This document shows positions 43,448-54,274 of a stretch of DNA of 64,000 bases, in pieces. Both the position numbers and the translations under genes were made by a program. The first letter of the stretch is position 1. The number at the start of each line of letters is the position of its first letter. The stretch covers positions 77,742,049-77,806,048 of the forward strand of contig OZ010572.1 of the NCBI GenBank assembly GCA_963932145.1, written 5' to 3'. This DNA is from Acanthosepion lycidas. Lineage: Eukaryota > Mollusca > Cephalopoda > Sepiida > Sepiidae. Below the pieces are notes generated by a model, which worked only from the letters and a program-made list of their open reading frames with translations, had not been told where the DNA came from and did not search any database.

Positions 43448-43527
43448 TTAGGTTGGTGCAAAAATAATGTCGTTTTCTCAGATATGTTACTATGTGAGAA
43501 AACGACATTATTTTTGCACCAACCTAA
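43448..43527. mobile_element. Palindromic mariner MITE 5, variant core
   Basis: 80 bp, TA on both sides. Outer arms TTAGGTTGGTGCAAAAATAA as in the other copies, but the inner arms are GTCGTTTTCTCA / TGTGAGAAAACGAC around ATATGTTACTA, a distinct subfamily. Confidence 0.93.
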
Positions 43528-43650
43528 TACAAATAAAGATGGATTACTTAGCGGGTTGTTGTTATTCAGCTGATTGATATATATATTAAAAATTCCAGCG
43601 CTTTTGTCGGAAAGGGTTATATGAATGTTTATGGCGTTATATATATACAC

Positions 43651-43685
<35 letters not shown>

Positions 43686-43849
43686 CGCACGTGTGTGTGA
43701 TCATGGTAACAGAAAGGACGATTATGTAATTATTTTCTATCTTAAATTGCCATCTATTTTCGTATTTTGTAAGTTGTATTGAGCACTTTCTATTACTTAA
43801 TCCGTTAATCACTTATTACATTTGATAAAAGTTGGATTTTGTAAATTGA

Positions 43850-43891
<42 letters not shown>

Positions 43892-43904
43892 TCACTTTAC
43901 AAAA

Positions 43905-43990
<86 letters not shown>
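43850..43990. repeat. (TA)n(CT)n(TA)n compound tract
   Basis: TA units at 43850-43889, CTCACTTTACAAAATCTCT and (CT)n at 43905-43940, then TA units to 43990. Flanks the 3' end of the Jockey-like relic. Confidence 0.96.
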
Positions 43991-43995
<5 letters not shown>

Positions 43996-44009
43996 AGGAG
44001 TTCCCAAGT

Positions 44010-44415
44010 GAAATGTGCGAGAAAAGAAAATGTTAGCCTAGAATTTACGGTTACATCTAGCCATTTCAAGTGTAAATTATTGAGACCTCGACGCCAGTCT
44101 AGTACTGCGCTTAAAATAAAAAAAAGTATAAGTACCATAGCGATGAGTTCGTCCGAAGAATTAACGTTAAAGTATCTATACACAAGACACAGAGAAGCAA
44201 CCTTACGGCGCTAGGAAAGTGACTGGAGCCGAGCTGCCAGATCATGACCAATAATATTACTGATCCTTCTTTGGTTTTTATCAAGGACCTCTAGATTAAT
44301 AGCCGAATCACCAAACCATGAGTGGCAGCAATATTCTAAGCATGGACCAGTTTTATAGATATATAGGATCGATTCTGAAGAGGAAAACTGTCTCGCGCAA
44401 CACAGAGTTTAATTT
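44010..44415 (-). pseudogene. Jockey-like LINE, C-terminal relic
   Basis: Minus strand in one main frame: FSSSESILYIYKTGPCLEYC, CHSWFGDSAINLEVLDKNQR, RISNIIGHDLAARLQSL, a stop, [27 protein letters not shown], and downstream [20 protein letters not shown]. It parallels the relic at 61800-62645 (LYKSMTNHCFEHYCRIWSGA...). It is the region after the RT palm to the C terminus. Confidence 0.8.
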
Positions 44416-44539
44416 GAAATGTTATGAAAATTTCATTCATTTGGGAATAAAATCTCGAATATTTATTCGAAAGAAAATACCTTCATATGGATAAAAAGTG
44501 AATTGTGCAAGTCCACACACACACAAAATAAAATAGAAA

Positions 44540-45090
44540 GTTAAGACAAGGATGTATCCTCTCACCGGATTTTTTTCAACTTTTACAGAGACGTCAGTAC
44601 TAAGATTAATAGAAGTTCGACTAGGATTTATTACTGGCCACATACAATGTTCACAACATAAGGTACACAGACGACACGAGTTGATGGCAGACATAGAATA
44701 AAAAGTACAGGTACTTTGAGGCAAGCCAGAATAAAAAATAACCATCACTTTTAGGAATGATATATAGCGATTATTAAGAGGGGTAACCCATCATGCAGGC
44801 TAGAAATCGGAGACGTTAAAAATCCAACAAGTACAGAGATTGAACTCTCTGAGAAGTGTTATAACAGATGATGAAAAATATGACACAGAAATTCGAAGAT
44901 GCTTTGGAATAGCAAAAGAACTTCCAAAATCTAAGCAAAGTATTAGGTTGGTGGAAAAATAATGACGTAATAATGTCGTTTTTTGACGTTAAAAATACGT
45001 TAAAAACGACATTATTACGTCATTATTTTTGCACCAACCTAATATTAAGAAAAGAGAAACAAGAAACTTTCCTTACAAAAAAAGGAAAAG
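44540..45090 (+). pseudogene. RTE-like LINE, RT palm relic carrying MITE 6
   Basis: Plus strand: LRQGCILSPDFFQLL (motif B), then in another frame NIRYTDDTS (motif C as YTDD), SCRLEIGDVKNPTSTE, LRSVITDDEKYDTEIRRCFG, and, across the MITE, NFQNLSKVLRKEKQETFL. Shifts and stops occur before and after the YTDD box. Confidence 0.78.
44943..45042. mobile_element. Palindromic mariner MITE 6, inside a LINE
   Basis: 100 bp, TA duplication on both sides. Leaving out the element and one TA gives AGCAAAGTATTAAGA, which reads on as the host LINE coding sequence (NLSKVLRK). This fixes the exact boundaries TTAGG...CCTAA and the TA target. Confidence 0.95.
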
Positions 45091-45094
45091 GTAA

Positions 45095-45290
45095 AAGGCA
45101 CAGGGACTCTAATTTAAGCCGATGGGTAAGTGACTGCAGCCAAGATGCCATGTCAGGACCAGTAATATCGCAGGTTCTTTGGATTTTTATCAAGAATTTT
45201 AAAATATATAGTAGCAGGTTCAGACAAGATGTTGAAAATGCCATGGATGGTGAATGTGTTCTGAGGAAAATAGAAACAAAAAGAAACGTT
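45095..45290 (-). pseudogene. Jockey-like LINE fragment inside the RTE-like relic
   Basis: Minus strand: EPATIYFKILDKNPKNLRYY, then LTHRLKLESLCLLPF, matching AIYLEILDKIQRRIxNIIG and LSHRRNVASLCLF in the other Jockey-like relics. It separates the two RTE-like parts on the opposite strand. Confidence 0.6.
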
Positions 45291-45294
45291 TAAT

Positions 45295-45580
45295 TTAATT
45301 TCGGAGATAGTTGATAATTCTGGAACTGCTAATAAGGAAAGACTTCTTGGAGAATCTGTCACATAATATATTGAAGGCAAGAGGAGCACGGCAGAAGAAC
45401 GAGTAAGGAGCTTGTATAAATGAACGATAGTACAGAGAGCAGGAAGGATATTAATAAAACAATTATTGCTGAATCGGATAGGAAGTTGTGAGCCATTATC
45501 GACAATATCGTGAAGAGATACGGCACATCCAAGAAGCTGGAATAAGATATCTTGCATTTTTAAAGACATTGTGTTTTTGG
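45295..45580 (+). pseudogene. RTE-like LINE, C-terminal relic
   Basis: Plus strand: LLIRKDFLENLSHNILKARG, ARQKNE, then RYRESRKDINKTIIAESDRK, LWAIIDNIVKRYGTSK. Corresponds to RKEGLENLxxTGHIEGKRGRGRQR...DRKLWRAMIxNVLKGHGT. Probably the distal part of the element at 44540-45090. Confidence 0.7.
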
Positions 45581-45599
45581 ATACGTTTACGATAGGATG

Positions 45600-46550
45600 T
45601 ACACGACAGAGATGAGGAAAAAAGCGTTTAAAAAGATAAACAGGTATTTTTATTAAAATTTGTTGGTATATAATTTGATGCTTTAACTTTTAGCAACATA
45701 ATTCGGAGTGTATGTCTATATAACTTCCGTAATTGGAAATTCTGTATCATTTGAGATCAGAGAAGGTCAAAGCTGCATATTGATGATTTCTAAAAATATC
45801 AGTTTGATAACAATTTAACCTTTGATTTGATAGTAGTTAAGGTATTATGGTGTCTATGTCTATTAATAAGTATATTTTATTTTATTTTTTTATTTAATTA
45901 GGCTTTTACCACAGATACGAGCAACAATTCTTCGTATAATGTTAGTAAAATCAAAGAATATTCTTTAAATTTTATTTAGCTTTTCACTGTCCAATCAGTT
46001 TTAGTTTGTTGTTTAATCTCCTTAGCACAATATGTGTAATGCTGGAACAGTGGTTGCCAAATTTGTTTGCTTTGGGTTGCATTTTCGGAATTAAAATTTA
46101 CTATCACCTCACCAAATTTTATGTGATAAAAAGTGCATTTAAAAATAAATAAAACGACAAGAGTGAGTTAAAGGGAGATAACCAGAGATTCGCAGTCAAA
46201 AAATTCTCATTGATGGCTGTCTCCAATTTGTGGAGGCTAGTTATACTTAATACTTGATATAATACAAAAATATCACAATAATAAAATCGATCAATAATTA
46301 TTTATAACTATTTATACTGGGACTCATGCATGCAATTACAAGTAATCAATAATAATATTTGAAATTTTGAAATCATATTTATTTTTGGTATATGAATTTT
46401 TTGGAAGTGTTTCTAAATCTTTGATTGTCTTTCAATCATTCCGTCTCACATGTTATCCTCTTCTACCTTACCTATGAGCTGCACCGCACCTTTTGGAAAA
46501 CACCACCCTAGAGGGAGCATTCATCATTCATTCATTGAACAGTTAACATT
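45600..46550. other. Unassigned stretch
   Basis: No coding similarity or terminal repeats found. Confidence 0.4.
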
Positions 46551-46559
46551 ACTGTTAGT

Positions 46560-46990
46560 TAAGACAAAAAATATTTCTTTTAAAACTATTTTCAGGGAAA
46601 TAGACATTTCAGAGAAATAAATCTTAGACGTCTACTGTGATCACTTTTCTAATATTGATGGCAGTTTCCTTCCCGACCTTTTGTTTCAAGTGGTGTGGAA
46701 AGTCAGTATTTAAATTTTATCTGTATTTTCCCTTTTAGTTACTAGTGTAATCGGTTTGAGCTGTTGCTTTTGTTGAAAGTGATGTGCTTGTTATTTGATG
46801 TCTTTTTGTTTGCGAGTCTGTAGCGCCAGTCTATAAAATCTGATGAGTGATTGTCTTCTTTAAGGCCAATATGAGAAAACTGTTGTATATAGTTTATATA
46901 TAGATTTTATGGTTTAGATATTTCCGAAAAAATTGGATGCCATGCATGATAGCCATATATCAGTGCAGATTTGGACACTTAGAAGGTTGT
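46560..46990. repeat. Dispersed retroelement-like repeat, third copy
   Basis: TTTTCAGGGAAATAGACATT, GACCTTTTGTTTCAAGTGGT, CTGTAGCGCCAGTCTA and GATAGCCATATATCAGTGCA parallel 4185-4640 and 60-170. Confidence 0.5.
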
Positions 46991-46998
46991 GATGGTTA

Positions 46999-47400
46999 AG
47001 AAATTACGACAGAATAGTGAGTTTTGACCCTCACTCGGCGCTCCATACTCACGGCCTTGTGTCACATCCAAAATACACAATACATCTCTTGGGCACTTCG
47101 ACGTGGTGTAATGGTTAGCAAGCTTGTCTTGCTAGATCAATTACGAATGAGTAGAGAGTTCGATCCTCAATGGGTGCTCCACACATTTGGCGTTATGCCA
47201 CATCTGTCACGCTTACAAAATTACTTGTGCACTTCGACGTGGTGTAATTGTTAGCAAGTTTGTCTCACTAGATCAATTACGACTGAATAGTGAGTTCGAT
47301 TCTCACTGGGTGCCACACACTTTCAGCTCAGTGCCACATAGAATGATGTAATGGTCAACAAGCTTGTCTCGCTGGATCAATTACGCCTGAATAGTGAGTT
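46999..47400 (+). repeat. Tandem tRNA-like units (SINE heads)
   Basis: Three to four tandem units of ~115-136 bp. The best (from 47093) has A-box-like TGGTGTAATGGTTAGCAAGC and B-box-like GAGTTCGATCCTCAATGG. Unit 2 starts at 47229 (TGGTGTAATTGTTAGCAAG, GAGTTCGATTCTCACTGG), unit 3 at about 47339 (GATGTAATGGTCAACAAGC), and a partial unit 0 ends at 47046. The A box is closest to tRNA-Gln type heads. The folds are not complete tRNAs (no good acceptor stem), so these are tRNA-derived repeats, not tRNA genes. Confidence 0.7.
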
Positions 47401-47626
47401 TGCTGCTTACATCTAAGCTATGCTTAGAAAATCACCATATATGAGTGCAGATCTGAGATGACTGTTTAAAAACATGACTCTGGTTCATATTTTGGCTCCG
47501 TAGCAGCTTACAGTGTTGGACAAAAGTGTTCCTAACGCCGATTATTCTGTATTCAGTTTCTTAAATCCCATTGCTGAATTTCATATAACTGATCTATACA
47601 CCGATGTATTTAAAGAGTTTTGTCAT

Positions 47627-47772
47627 GTGTCATTAATTTTTATGAGTGATTCAGGGTATGTGTCATTAATTTTTATGAGTGATTCAGGGTATGTGTCATT
47701 AATTTTTATGACTGTTTCATGGTATGTGTCATTAATTTTTATGACCGTTTCATGGTATATGTCATTATTACT
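47627..47772 (+). repeat. 33-bp minisatellite, four units
   Basis: Units of GTGTCATTAATTTTTATGAG + TGATTCAGGGTAT. Two units carry GAGTGATTCAGG and two carry GACTGTTTCATGG. The period is divisible by three so it reads as an open 11-residue repeat; no protein meaning is implied. Confidence 0.95.
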
Positions 47773-47876
47773 CTTATTCTAATTCCAGTTCATAATTTTA
47801 TTTTAGAAATAATTATATTAAGGCCTACGTCATGAGTACAAAATGTTGATTTTTGCTCAAAATCTTTCTTGTAATA

Positions 47877-47978
47877 TTAGGTTGGTGCAAAAATAATGAC
47901 GTAATAATGTCGTTTTTTGACGTATTTGTTAACGTCAAAAAACGACATTATTACGTCATTATTTTTGCACCAACCTAA
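47877..47978. mobile_element. Palindromic mariner MITE 7
   Basis: 102 bp, TA on both sides, essentially perfect arms of about 45 bp around TATTTGTTAACG. The least diverged member, so possibly the youngest in the window. Confidence 0.95.
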
Positions 47979-48179
47979 TACTTATGAATACATATGCCAT
48001 CAGCATAGTCCCCACCCTTAGCGTAGTACACTGTCCTGTTTTCTATTAGTAGTTTCGTTTTGCATGCGGTATCAGTCAGTTATGTACCATGCGTGATACA
48101 CGCTTACGCGATCATGTGTCTTTCGATACATGACTGACGAGGCAGATTTTTCCTACAGTAGGTTACCATTTTCTGCGGT

Positions 48180-48310
48180 AATCCAGTTGCCATCCGAGAC
48201 TATAGAACCCCGTCTGTTCTGCTATTTACCCATACCTCGTGGGGGGGTAGAAGAAGAGGATTCATACCTTTCCCAAGGGTATTAGCACGTAAGTGAATGT
48301 AATGTGAATG
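48180..48310 (-). mobile_element. tRNA-derived SINE family 1, partial
   Basis: Minus strand: TTACATTCACTTACGTGC, TAATACCCTTGGGAAAGGTA, GGGTAAATAGCAGAACAGAC and GGTTCTATAGTCTCGGATGG, the middle of the SINE at 2700-3075. Confidence 0.7.
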
Positions 48311-48429
48311 TAATGTGGTATGGAGTGTTTAAATGATCAATGCTCATTTCGTCACATCTGTGCTTTTACACACACAAAACATAGTGTCGTTGGCGGAACT
48401 CATCGACATTTCCTTCTGTGTGAAGAGAC

Positions 48430-49030
48430 ACCCGCAGTCACAGCATGGTATGGTAGCAGGGTTTAGGGGATGGTGTGCTCTGGTTTTTCATTGACGTCAC
48501 TTCGCCTCTTCTATATGTCTTCTGATATTTTCGAAGGATGTGCCTTTTTATGGTCTGCTCTTCTCCAATTGCTTCTTTCTGAAGATTCCGTCTCCCAACT
48601 GACCGGATCGATTTCTGTCCCCCCAGCAAAATGTTTTTGAGGTTATCTTTGTATCGCCTTGGAATCTCACGTAGTCTCTTGCCAGATGCAGGCCCCGAGA
48701 AGAGGCTTAGTTTGGTTAGGCGGATGTCTGGCATTCAGGCAAGCTGTCCGGCCCATCGAAGTTGGTATCAAGTCATGATGGTTTCTAGGCTCTTAATCTT
48801 TGCGAGGGAGAGAAATTCTTTCTTCGTGATCTGGTCTTCCCACGCGTTCCGCAGGATTTGACGAATTTTCATTTAATAGAAACTTTCAAGTTTGCCGATG
48901 TCTCTTCGATAGAGTACCCAGGTCTTACATGCGTACACGAGAGTCGCGATTACAACAGCAGGGTAGACCATGAGCTTGGTGGTTTGTGTTAGCCCAGGGT
49001 TGCTGAAGACTCTTTTGAATAGCTTCCTGT
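48430..49030 (-). pseudogene. LINE C-terminal relic
   Basis: Minus strand: TKLMVYPAVVIATLVYACKT, WVLYRRDIGKLESFY, KIRQILRNAWEDQITKKEFL, YQLRWAGQLA.MPDIRLTKL, RRYKDNLKNILLGG, ending with a finger-like VSSHRRKC. This is the post-RT region of an animal LINE (RWAGHVxRMxDxRLPK...KRYKDxLK), with stops and shifts. Clade not assigned. Confidence 0.72.
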
Positions 49031-49419
49031 ATGCTCGGTGGGTGGCCAAGATTTAGTTATTGACGGCTTTTTCAGGGGATGCATTTGATGTTTGTACGCT
49101 ACCAGTATATGGAAATTATTCACCATTCTCCAGGACCAGTCTATTATTGGTGATTCTGACTCCAAATATAGTGTAGGCAGAGAGGATCTCTCCTTTCTTT
49201 CTTGTATTGCTGATCAAGTTTGTTAACGATAGGCTAAAAAAAGACTTACTGGAATAGCCATCGGCCATTATTAAAACACTTGTATTCTTTGTTAGCTGAC
49301 ACATAAAAATGTAATTTTAAACAAGATGGCGATGAAACATGTATTACAACAATGCAAAACGAAGAAAATTGTTCCTAGACTGTAGATAGATCTTGACATA
49401 AAAATAATATTCTTCTTTT

Positions 49420-49745
49420 AAGTGTCGTGTCCCTTGAAGGCATTGGTGATCATGGCACTTCAAAACTTCTTATACTTTGTAACCTTTAGTAATGTTTGCG
49501 TTTTGCTATCCTTTCTACTCTCAAATCTGACGCCCATATACACAAGTTTGTTTACTCGCTGTTTCCTTTTTATTGTCAATATGTCCATTGAGCGTCAAAT
49601 TATTTCAAGCTTTGTTTCTTGTCCTGGAAATTTCTCCTGTCTTTTTCCGATTTTAAATATAATTATTCTTTTTGTTGCCATTTTATCGTAGACCACATTA
49701 TTCTCAGTATCCTCCTGTAGAAACACATTTTGAGAATAATATGGA
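49420..49745 (-). pseudogene. RTE-like LINE, C-terminal relic
   Basis: Minus strand: KMCFYRRILRI, DKMATKRIIIFKIGKRQEKF, RKQRVNKLVYMGVRF, and SAMITNAFKGHDT in changing frames. It matches EMWFYRRMLRI...KIRKRQLKFLG...MIANVLKGHGT. Confidence 0.65.
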
Positions 49746-49759
49746 GGAAGCATATAAGC

Positions 49760-50180
49760 AACGAACTGTAAATAAAACCCAGGGCACAATTATGACAGAA
49801 TAATTCAATATAGTTTTTATGAATAAATATGTCGAAAATATCGGTTACCTTTACATCAAATCTAATAAATTCTTGTTAAATTGTAATTTGTTATAATGTA
49901 TTTATGTACATTATACTAGATTGTTACATCAATTCTTTTGTTTTTTTATCATTTATTTTAATACTTATTATTTATTAGTAGTTCTGTTGAATCATTCAAC
50001 ATTGGGTTCCTTTTCATTATTTACGACCCCCACCAACGATCCACTAACTGCTCAATGTCTCGACGATAGAAATCACTTGGTTTTGATTCGAAAAATTCAT
50101 TAAGCCATGTTTTAAGATCCACATCCTTGTTGAACGAAACATCCCTAAAACTATTAGAAAGCGACAGTGAGTGTATCAGA
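49760..50180. other. Unassigned stretch
   Basis: No feature supported. Confidence 0.4.
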
Positions 50181-50189
50181 ACTTACTAA

Positions 50190-50560
50190 CATAGTTCTTT
50201 CTTTGTATTAATGAGTAGTCTGGTGTTGAGCGAGTAAACTAGCGGCAATGGAGGAGCGCTGAAATTTGTTTCTCTCCGTCAATGCATATTGCACTCGTAC
50301 GCCGTGTTTTTGGACCTTACCTGTAGAGTAATATGAAAGCTTTCCGTCTTCTCTTAGACAATTCCATAATGGCCTGACGTGGTTCTTCTTTAATCAGCGC
50401 GGGCAACTGGTTCTCATCAAATTGAACAGGCCGGCCAGAACTGTGCGTTTGAAGCTCCCATCCTTGAAACGGCAAAACCATTTCTGTGCCATTATGTCGT
50501 TAATGAATCCATCTCCGTACGCAGTACAAATAACCCAAACAACTATTTGACCTTGATTTA
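50190..50560 (-). pseudogene. mariner transposase, N-terminal helix-turn-helix relic
   Basis: Minus strand: VWVICTAYGDGFINDIMAQK, WFCRFKDGSFKRTVLAG, then in a second frame RPVQFDENQLPALIKEEPRQ and AIMELSKRRRKAF, then VQKHGVRVQYALTERNKFQR, SIAASLLAQHQTTH. This is the mariner pattern (YG..A.....AQKWF.RF, RPV.FD..QL..LI...PRQ..REL, WVPHELTE.QK.RR...SLL.RH). The catalytic half is absent. About two frame changes. Confidence 0.72.
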
Positions 50561-50579
50561 CACCTTCCCCGCCAAGTAT

Positions 50580-51650
50580 TTTGGGAAAAGCGTTTCATTT
50601 TCAGACGATTTTTTTTCATTTAATTTAATATAGTAACTATGAAACTGAGACTCTTTGAAGTACCTGAGCAGTGTCTATCACCTCTACGAGACGAATGAAT
50701 TGACAATTGGACTCGTTTCAAGCTCATAAGAGCATAAACAGATTGACGTATAAATACGTTTGTAGCTGGTATTTGAACGTTATATGTGGGACGTTTTTGT
50801 ACATCCGTCACTGAAAAAGACTCTTTCGGTAAAATCATATATACACGTGTACACCGGGGAAGGTGCTAAAAACAAAGAGAGAATGACGAACATGCCAATT
50901 CTTTTCTACTTGTCATTCCATCTCAAAAGGGGAGAATTGACTATTATTATTAATCTGAAATAAAATATTATTAATTATTATTATTAATTATTATTAAGCT
51001 GAAATAAAATTTCATTGACGTTAGACAAGTTTCACGGGATGGCCAGAGTCGATATCATCAGTAGAACATTAAAAAATAAAAAGAACGAATATATGTAAAA
51101 AAAATCTATTATTTTCTCTTGTGGAGATGCAATATCAGAAATAGTCGTTTACAAAATTATATCAGATGAATTGGTTCGTTATTTTTCGTTTATTTTCTTT
51201 TGTAAGACTCTTTGTAATTTTCGTGACTCTTAATATTTCCTGTTGTTTCCTTTAGCCAGAATAAGCTGACAACTGATTTTCATAACATAGCAAAAATAAA
51301 TAAATAAATAAATAAATTAATAAAAATAAAAAAACTAAAAAAAACTAAAAAAAAATGTATAAAGTCAGAAATGTTTTACTCGACTGAGTATTAAAACATG
51401 CTAAAGGACTAAAGTCGATACCAAACTGGACTTCATCAATTACTGTCAGGAAGAAGTGTTTTATTTAATCAGGCTTGTCTCTGGCTACGCAACAAAGTAT
51501 TTGTATTACTACCTTGATTCTTTTTTTTGTTGTGTGCTCTTGGAAGGACGAAAACTCGTGCAATATGATATTAAAAAGAAATTAAATTATTTTTCTTAAA
51601 CGATTAAAAAATTCAACAATAAAGAAACAATATTTTAGGATGTACAGAGT
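50580..51650. other. Unassigned AT-rich stretch
   Basis: A short ATTATTATT-rich patch (50941-50998) and A-rich runs. The 72-codon minus frame at 50620-50838 matches nothing I know. Confidence 0.4.
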
Positions 51651-51729
51651 GTAATTACGTTTTAACAGAAAGTGTATACAGCGAGGCAATTCTGGGAGAA
51701 TTGGAAATCCTATCGGGATTCAGCATCCG

Positions 51730-52290
51730 CGGCCAGTTCAGAGACAATAAAATCAATGGGTGCGGAAGTTTAAATATCTGGGAAGTGTTTTGAGAGAGGA
51801 CAGCAAGTGCCACACTGAGATCTATAGACGTATTGAGATGGAAAAGGACACATTCGAGAAGCTGGGCAATGGATTGCGAGACAGGAGGATCTCTTTGGTA
51901 ACAAAAAAAAACCCTCAAGGCGACGGAGAAGGATGCTGAGGTTATCATGAACTTAGCGCGTGAGCAATAATGAGGTCTTGGAGAGGATACAAAAAAGGAG
52001 GAGGCTTATACTTAACACCAAGAAGAGGCAGGTGAAGTTTCTGCGACAGGTAATGAGAAAGGAGGGATTGGAGAGTCTGATACTCACAGGTCGAAAATAG
52101 GGAAAGAGAGACAAGGGAAAGCAACGCATGACTTACCTGGCAGGATTAAACAAGTGGTCTGGGACGTGACAGAACGTGGTCTGGGGTAGTTTGCAGAAGG
52201 ATGAAATTTATTGAGAGCTACAAGGGATAGGGGAAAGTGGAGAGCCATGATAGGAGTGAACTGATTAGAGAAGAGTCTGCTTCACTAGGT
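51730..52290 (+). pseudogene. RTE-like LINE, C-terminal relic
   Basis: Plus strand: FKYLGSVLREDSKCHTEIYR, RIEMEKDTFEKLGNGLRDRR, ISLVTKK, then shifted MRSWRGYKK, KKRQVKFLRQVMRKEGLESL, ILTGRK, and WRAMIGVN near the end. It follows the RTE-like order found at 38640-39900. Confidence 0.78.
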
Positions 52291-52640
52291 GACATGTCTA
52301 GGGAAGAAGCTTTTTAGTAGAACTTCCTTCTAACCGGTGCAACACAAAGGGAAGGTATATGAATATATGAATGTACTAGGGTGGTGCAAAAATAATGACG
52401 TAATAATGTCGTTTTTTGACGTTACGTCAAAAAATGACATTATTACGTCATTATTTTTGCACCACCCTAATATATGTGGAAAGGGGCACAGCAGGTCTTA
52501 GCTGGGAAGGCCTGAACTGATGGAACAAAGGAATTTAGCTCATCTTCACACCTACCTTGAAAATACCGATAGATTAACGAAAGGTTAGAAAAGTTTCATC
52601 TGTCGGAAATGGGTTGTAGGAAAATGCGAAGTACATGCAG
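52290..52640. repeat. Dispersed repeat family 3, copy 4, split by MITE 8
   Basis: GTCTAGGGAAGAAGCTTT on one side of the MITE; GATGGAACAAAGGAA, AAATACCGATAGATTAACGA and TTTCATCTGTCGG on the other. Copies at 17870, 23725 and 41700. Confidence 0.45.
52376..52470. mobile_element. Palindromic mariner MITE 8, symmetric terminal variant
   Basis: 95 bp, TA on both sides, arms TAGGGTGGTGCAAAAATAAT and the inverse of the same with GCACCACCCTAA. Both arms carry GGGTGG where the other copies have GGTTGG. Confidence 0.92.
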
Positions 52641-52649
52641 CAGATTAGT

Positions 52650-53890
52650 CTGAAATTCGAACACTATCCGCCGATTTCATTTTGCGCGCATCCACAAGAG
52701 CTCATTTTCTAAATAAAATTCAATCAACATTTTCTTAAATTTCTTCCTATAACTCATTTGCTATTTACATTATTTACATTGTTCGGACTGCTGTCCTCAT
52801 CTTTATTGCCATATTTACGACGTCTCGGTCATTGTACGCTCTGGCTTTCGTCACGTGATTAATAAAAATGAGGTTACCAGTCCGAACAACGTAAATAATT
52901 ACAATACTTCATCTAAGAAATATAGACAGAACTTATTTTCTATAATAAAGACTGCACAAGCCATCCGCTGTCTTATTTCAGTATTCGGCTCAAATAATGG
53001 TGATTTCTGCGCTTCTATTTTTACACAAACATGCACAGAATGTTTCTTTCTTGTATTTCTGTTCAGAAAGCGTTGTAGCTGTTGGCTGTAACTCGTAAAC
53101 TGATATCAGCCCGTTGAGGTGTAATTTTATAAGCGTAATAAATGATTCAGACACAACATTTATTTATTGCTAGTCAAAATGTTTTTTTTCCCGTTTTTCC
53201 TATCTCTTTCTCTTTTTATTTCATTTGCTGTCAGACAGTGATTCAATGTTTCATAATCGTGTAATTAAACACAGACCTTTTCTTGGGCAGACGGTATGAT
53301 TAACGATGCCGAGATGTTGACTGGCAGATAAAAGAAGATGTGATGTTCCAGCTATTCAAAAGTCGCCAATTATTAAAATATCTTTTTATCAGACTACACT
53401 AACATTTTCCAGGAAGTCAAATATACCATAGATAATTAAAAAAGAAATAACAAAAGGAAAAAAGAAAGAATTTAATGCTAGTATGAATCGATGATTCATT
53501 TTCGAACCTATCTGACTTTTCTTGTTATTTTACTATATCATTGTCTTCAACTACTTACTATGAATTAAATAGTAGGGTAGACTGGACACTATAACTATGG
53601 ATGGCAATGAATCTAGGAGAAGGACGACACTGAATTCACAAAACTACACTAACCTTACCCGCATTGATTGACTGATTTCTTTTTTTTACGGTTAATCAAA
53701 AATTTGAAGATTACTTAAAGTAAGAAAATATTTTTAAATTATAAGAACGTTTTGGCGATAAAAATGATTTACTTCTTCGATCCCAATTGTGACAGTCAAT
53801 ATAGACTACTCCTCGGAAAATCTTTGACTGGTATTGTTGTCGTTTGACCACAAAATCTCCCATCCACCCATTTACTCTTCCGTATAATAT
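52650..53890. other. Mostly unassigned; SINE fragments
   Basis: 52780-52930 shares its body with SINE family 2 and, on the minus strand, has GTGACGA...CCGAGACGTCGTAAATA. 53575-53640 (GGATGGCAATGAATCTAGGA) is a fragment of SINE family 1. Nothing else recognised. Confidence 0.45.
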
Positions 53891-53893
53891 AAG

Positions 53894-53895
<2 letters not shown>

Positions 53896-53962
<67 letters not shown>
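53896..53962. repeat. (TA)n microsatellite
   Basis: About 33 TA units. Confidence 0.97.
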
Positions 53963-53966
<4 letters not shown>

Positions 53967-54206
53967 ATAAATAAATATATATGAACAAATAATGAATTTA
54001 AAAAATCCAGTAACAACAATAATATTATTTACTTTAGTTTATTGGTCATTACATTACATCGCTTAGTATATCCCATAGTTTACTTTGACTATACACTTAA
54101 CTTGAAGAATAATTTTGAGCATATTTAAACTTTGAAAACCTAACTTCAAAATATAATCCTTATATATGCTTTGATGAGGCCCAATTCCTTTTGTCTTCAT
54201 TCATAC

Positions 54207-54208
<2 letters not shown>

Positions 54209-54249
<41 letters not shown>
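54209..54249. repeat. (TA)n microsatellite
   Basis: About 20 TA units, 25 bp upstream of the hammerhead ribozyme. Confidence 0.96.
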
Positions 54250-54252
<3 letters not shown>

Positions 54253-54274
54253 GTATTCCCTCGGTAGTGGATGC

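Noticed and set aside
47093-47180. tRNA-Gln gene
   Set aside because: The A box is close, but the anticodon arm and acceptor stem do not pair and the unit is tandemly repeated with variation.
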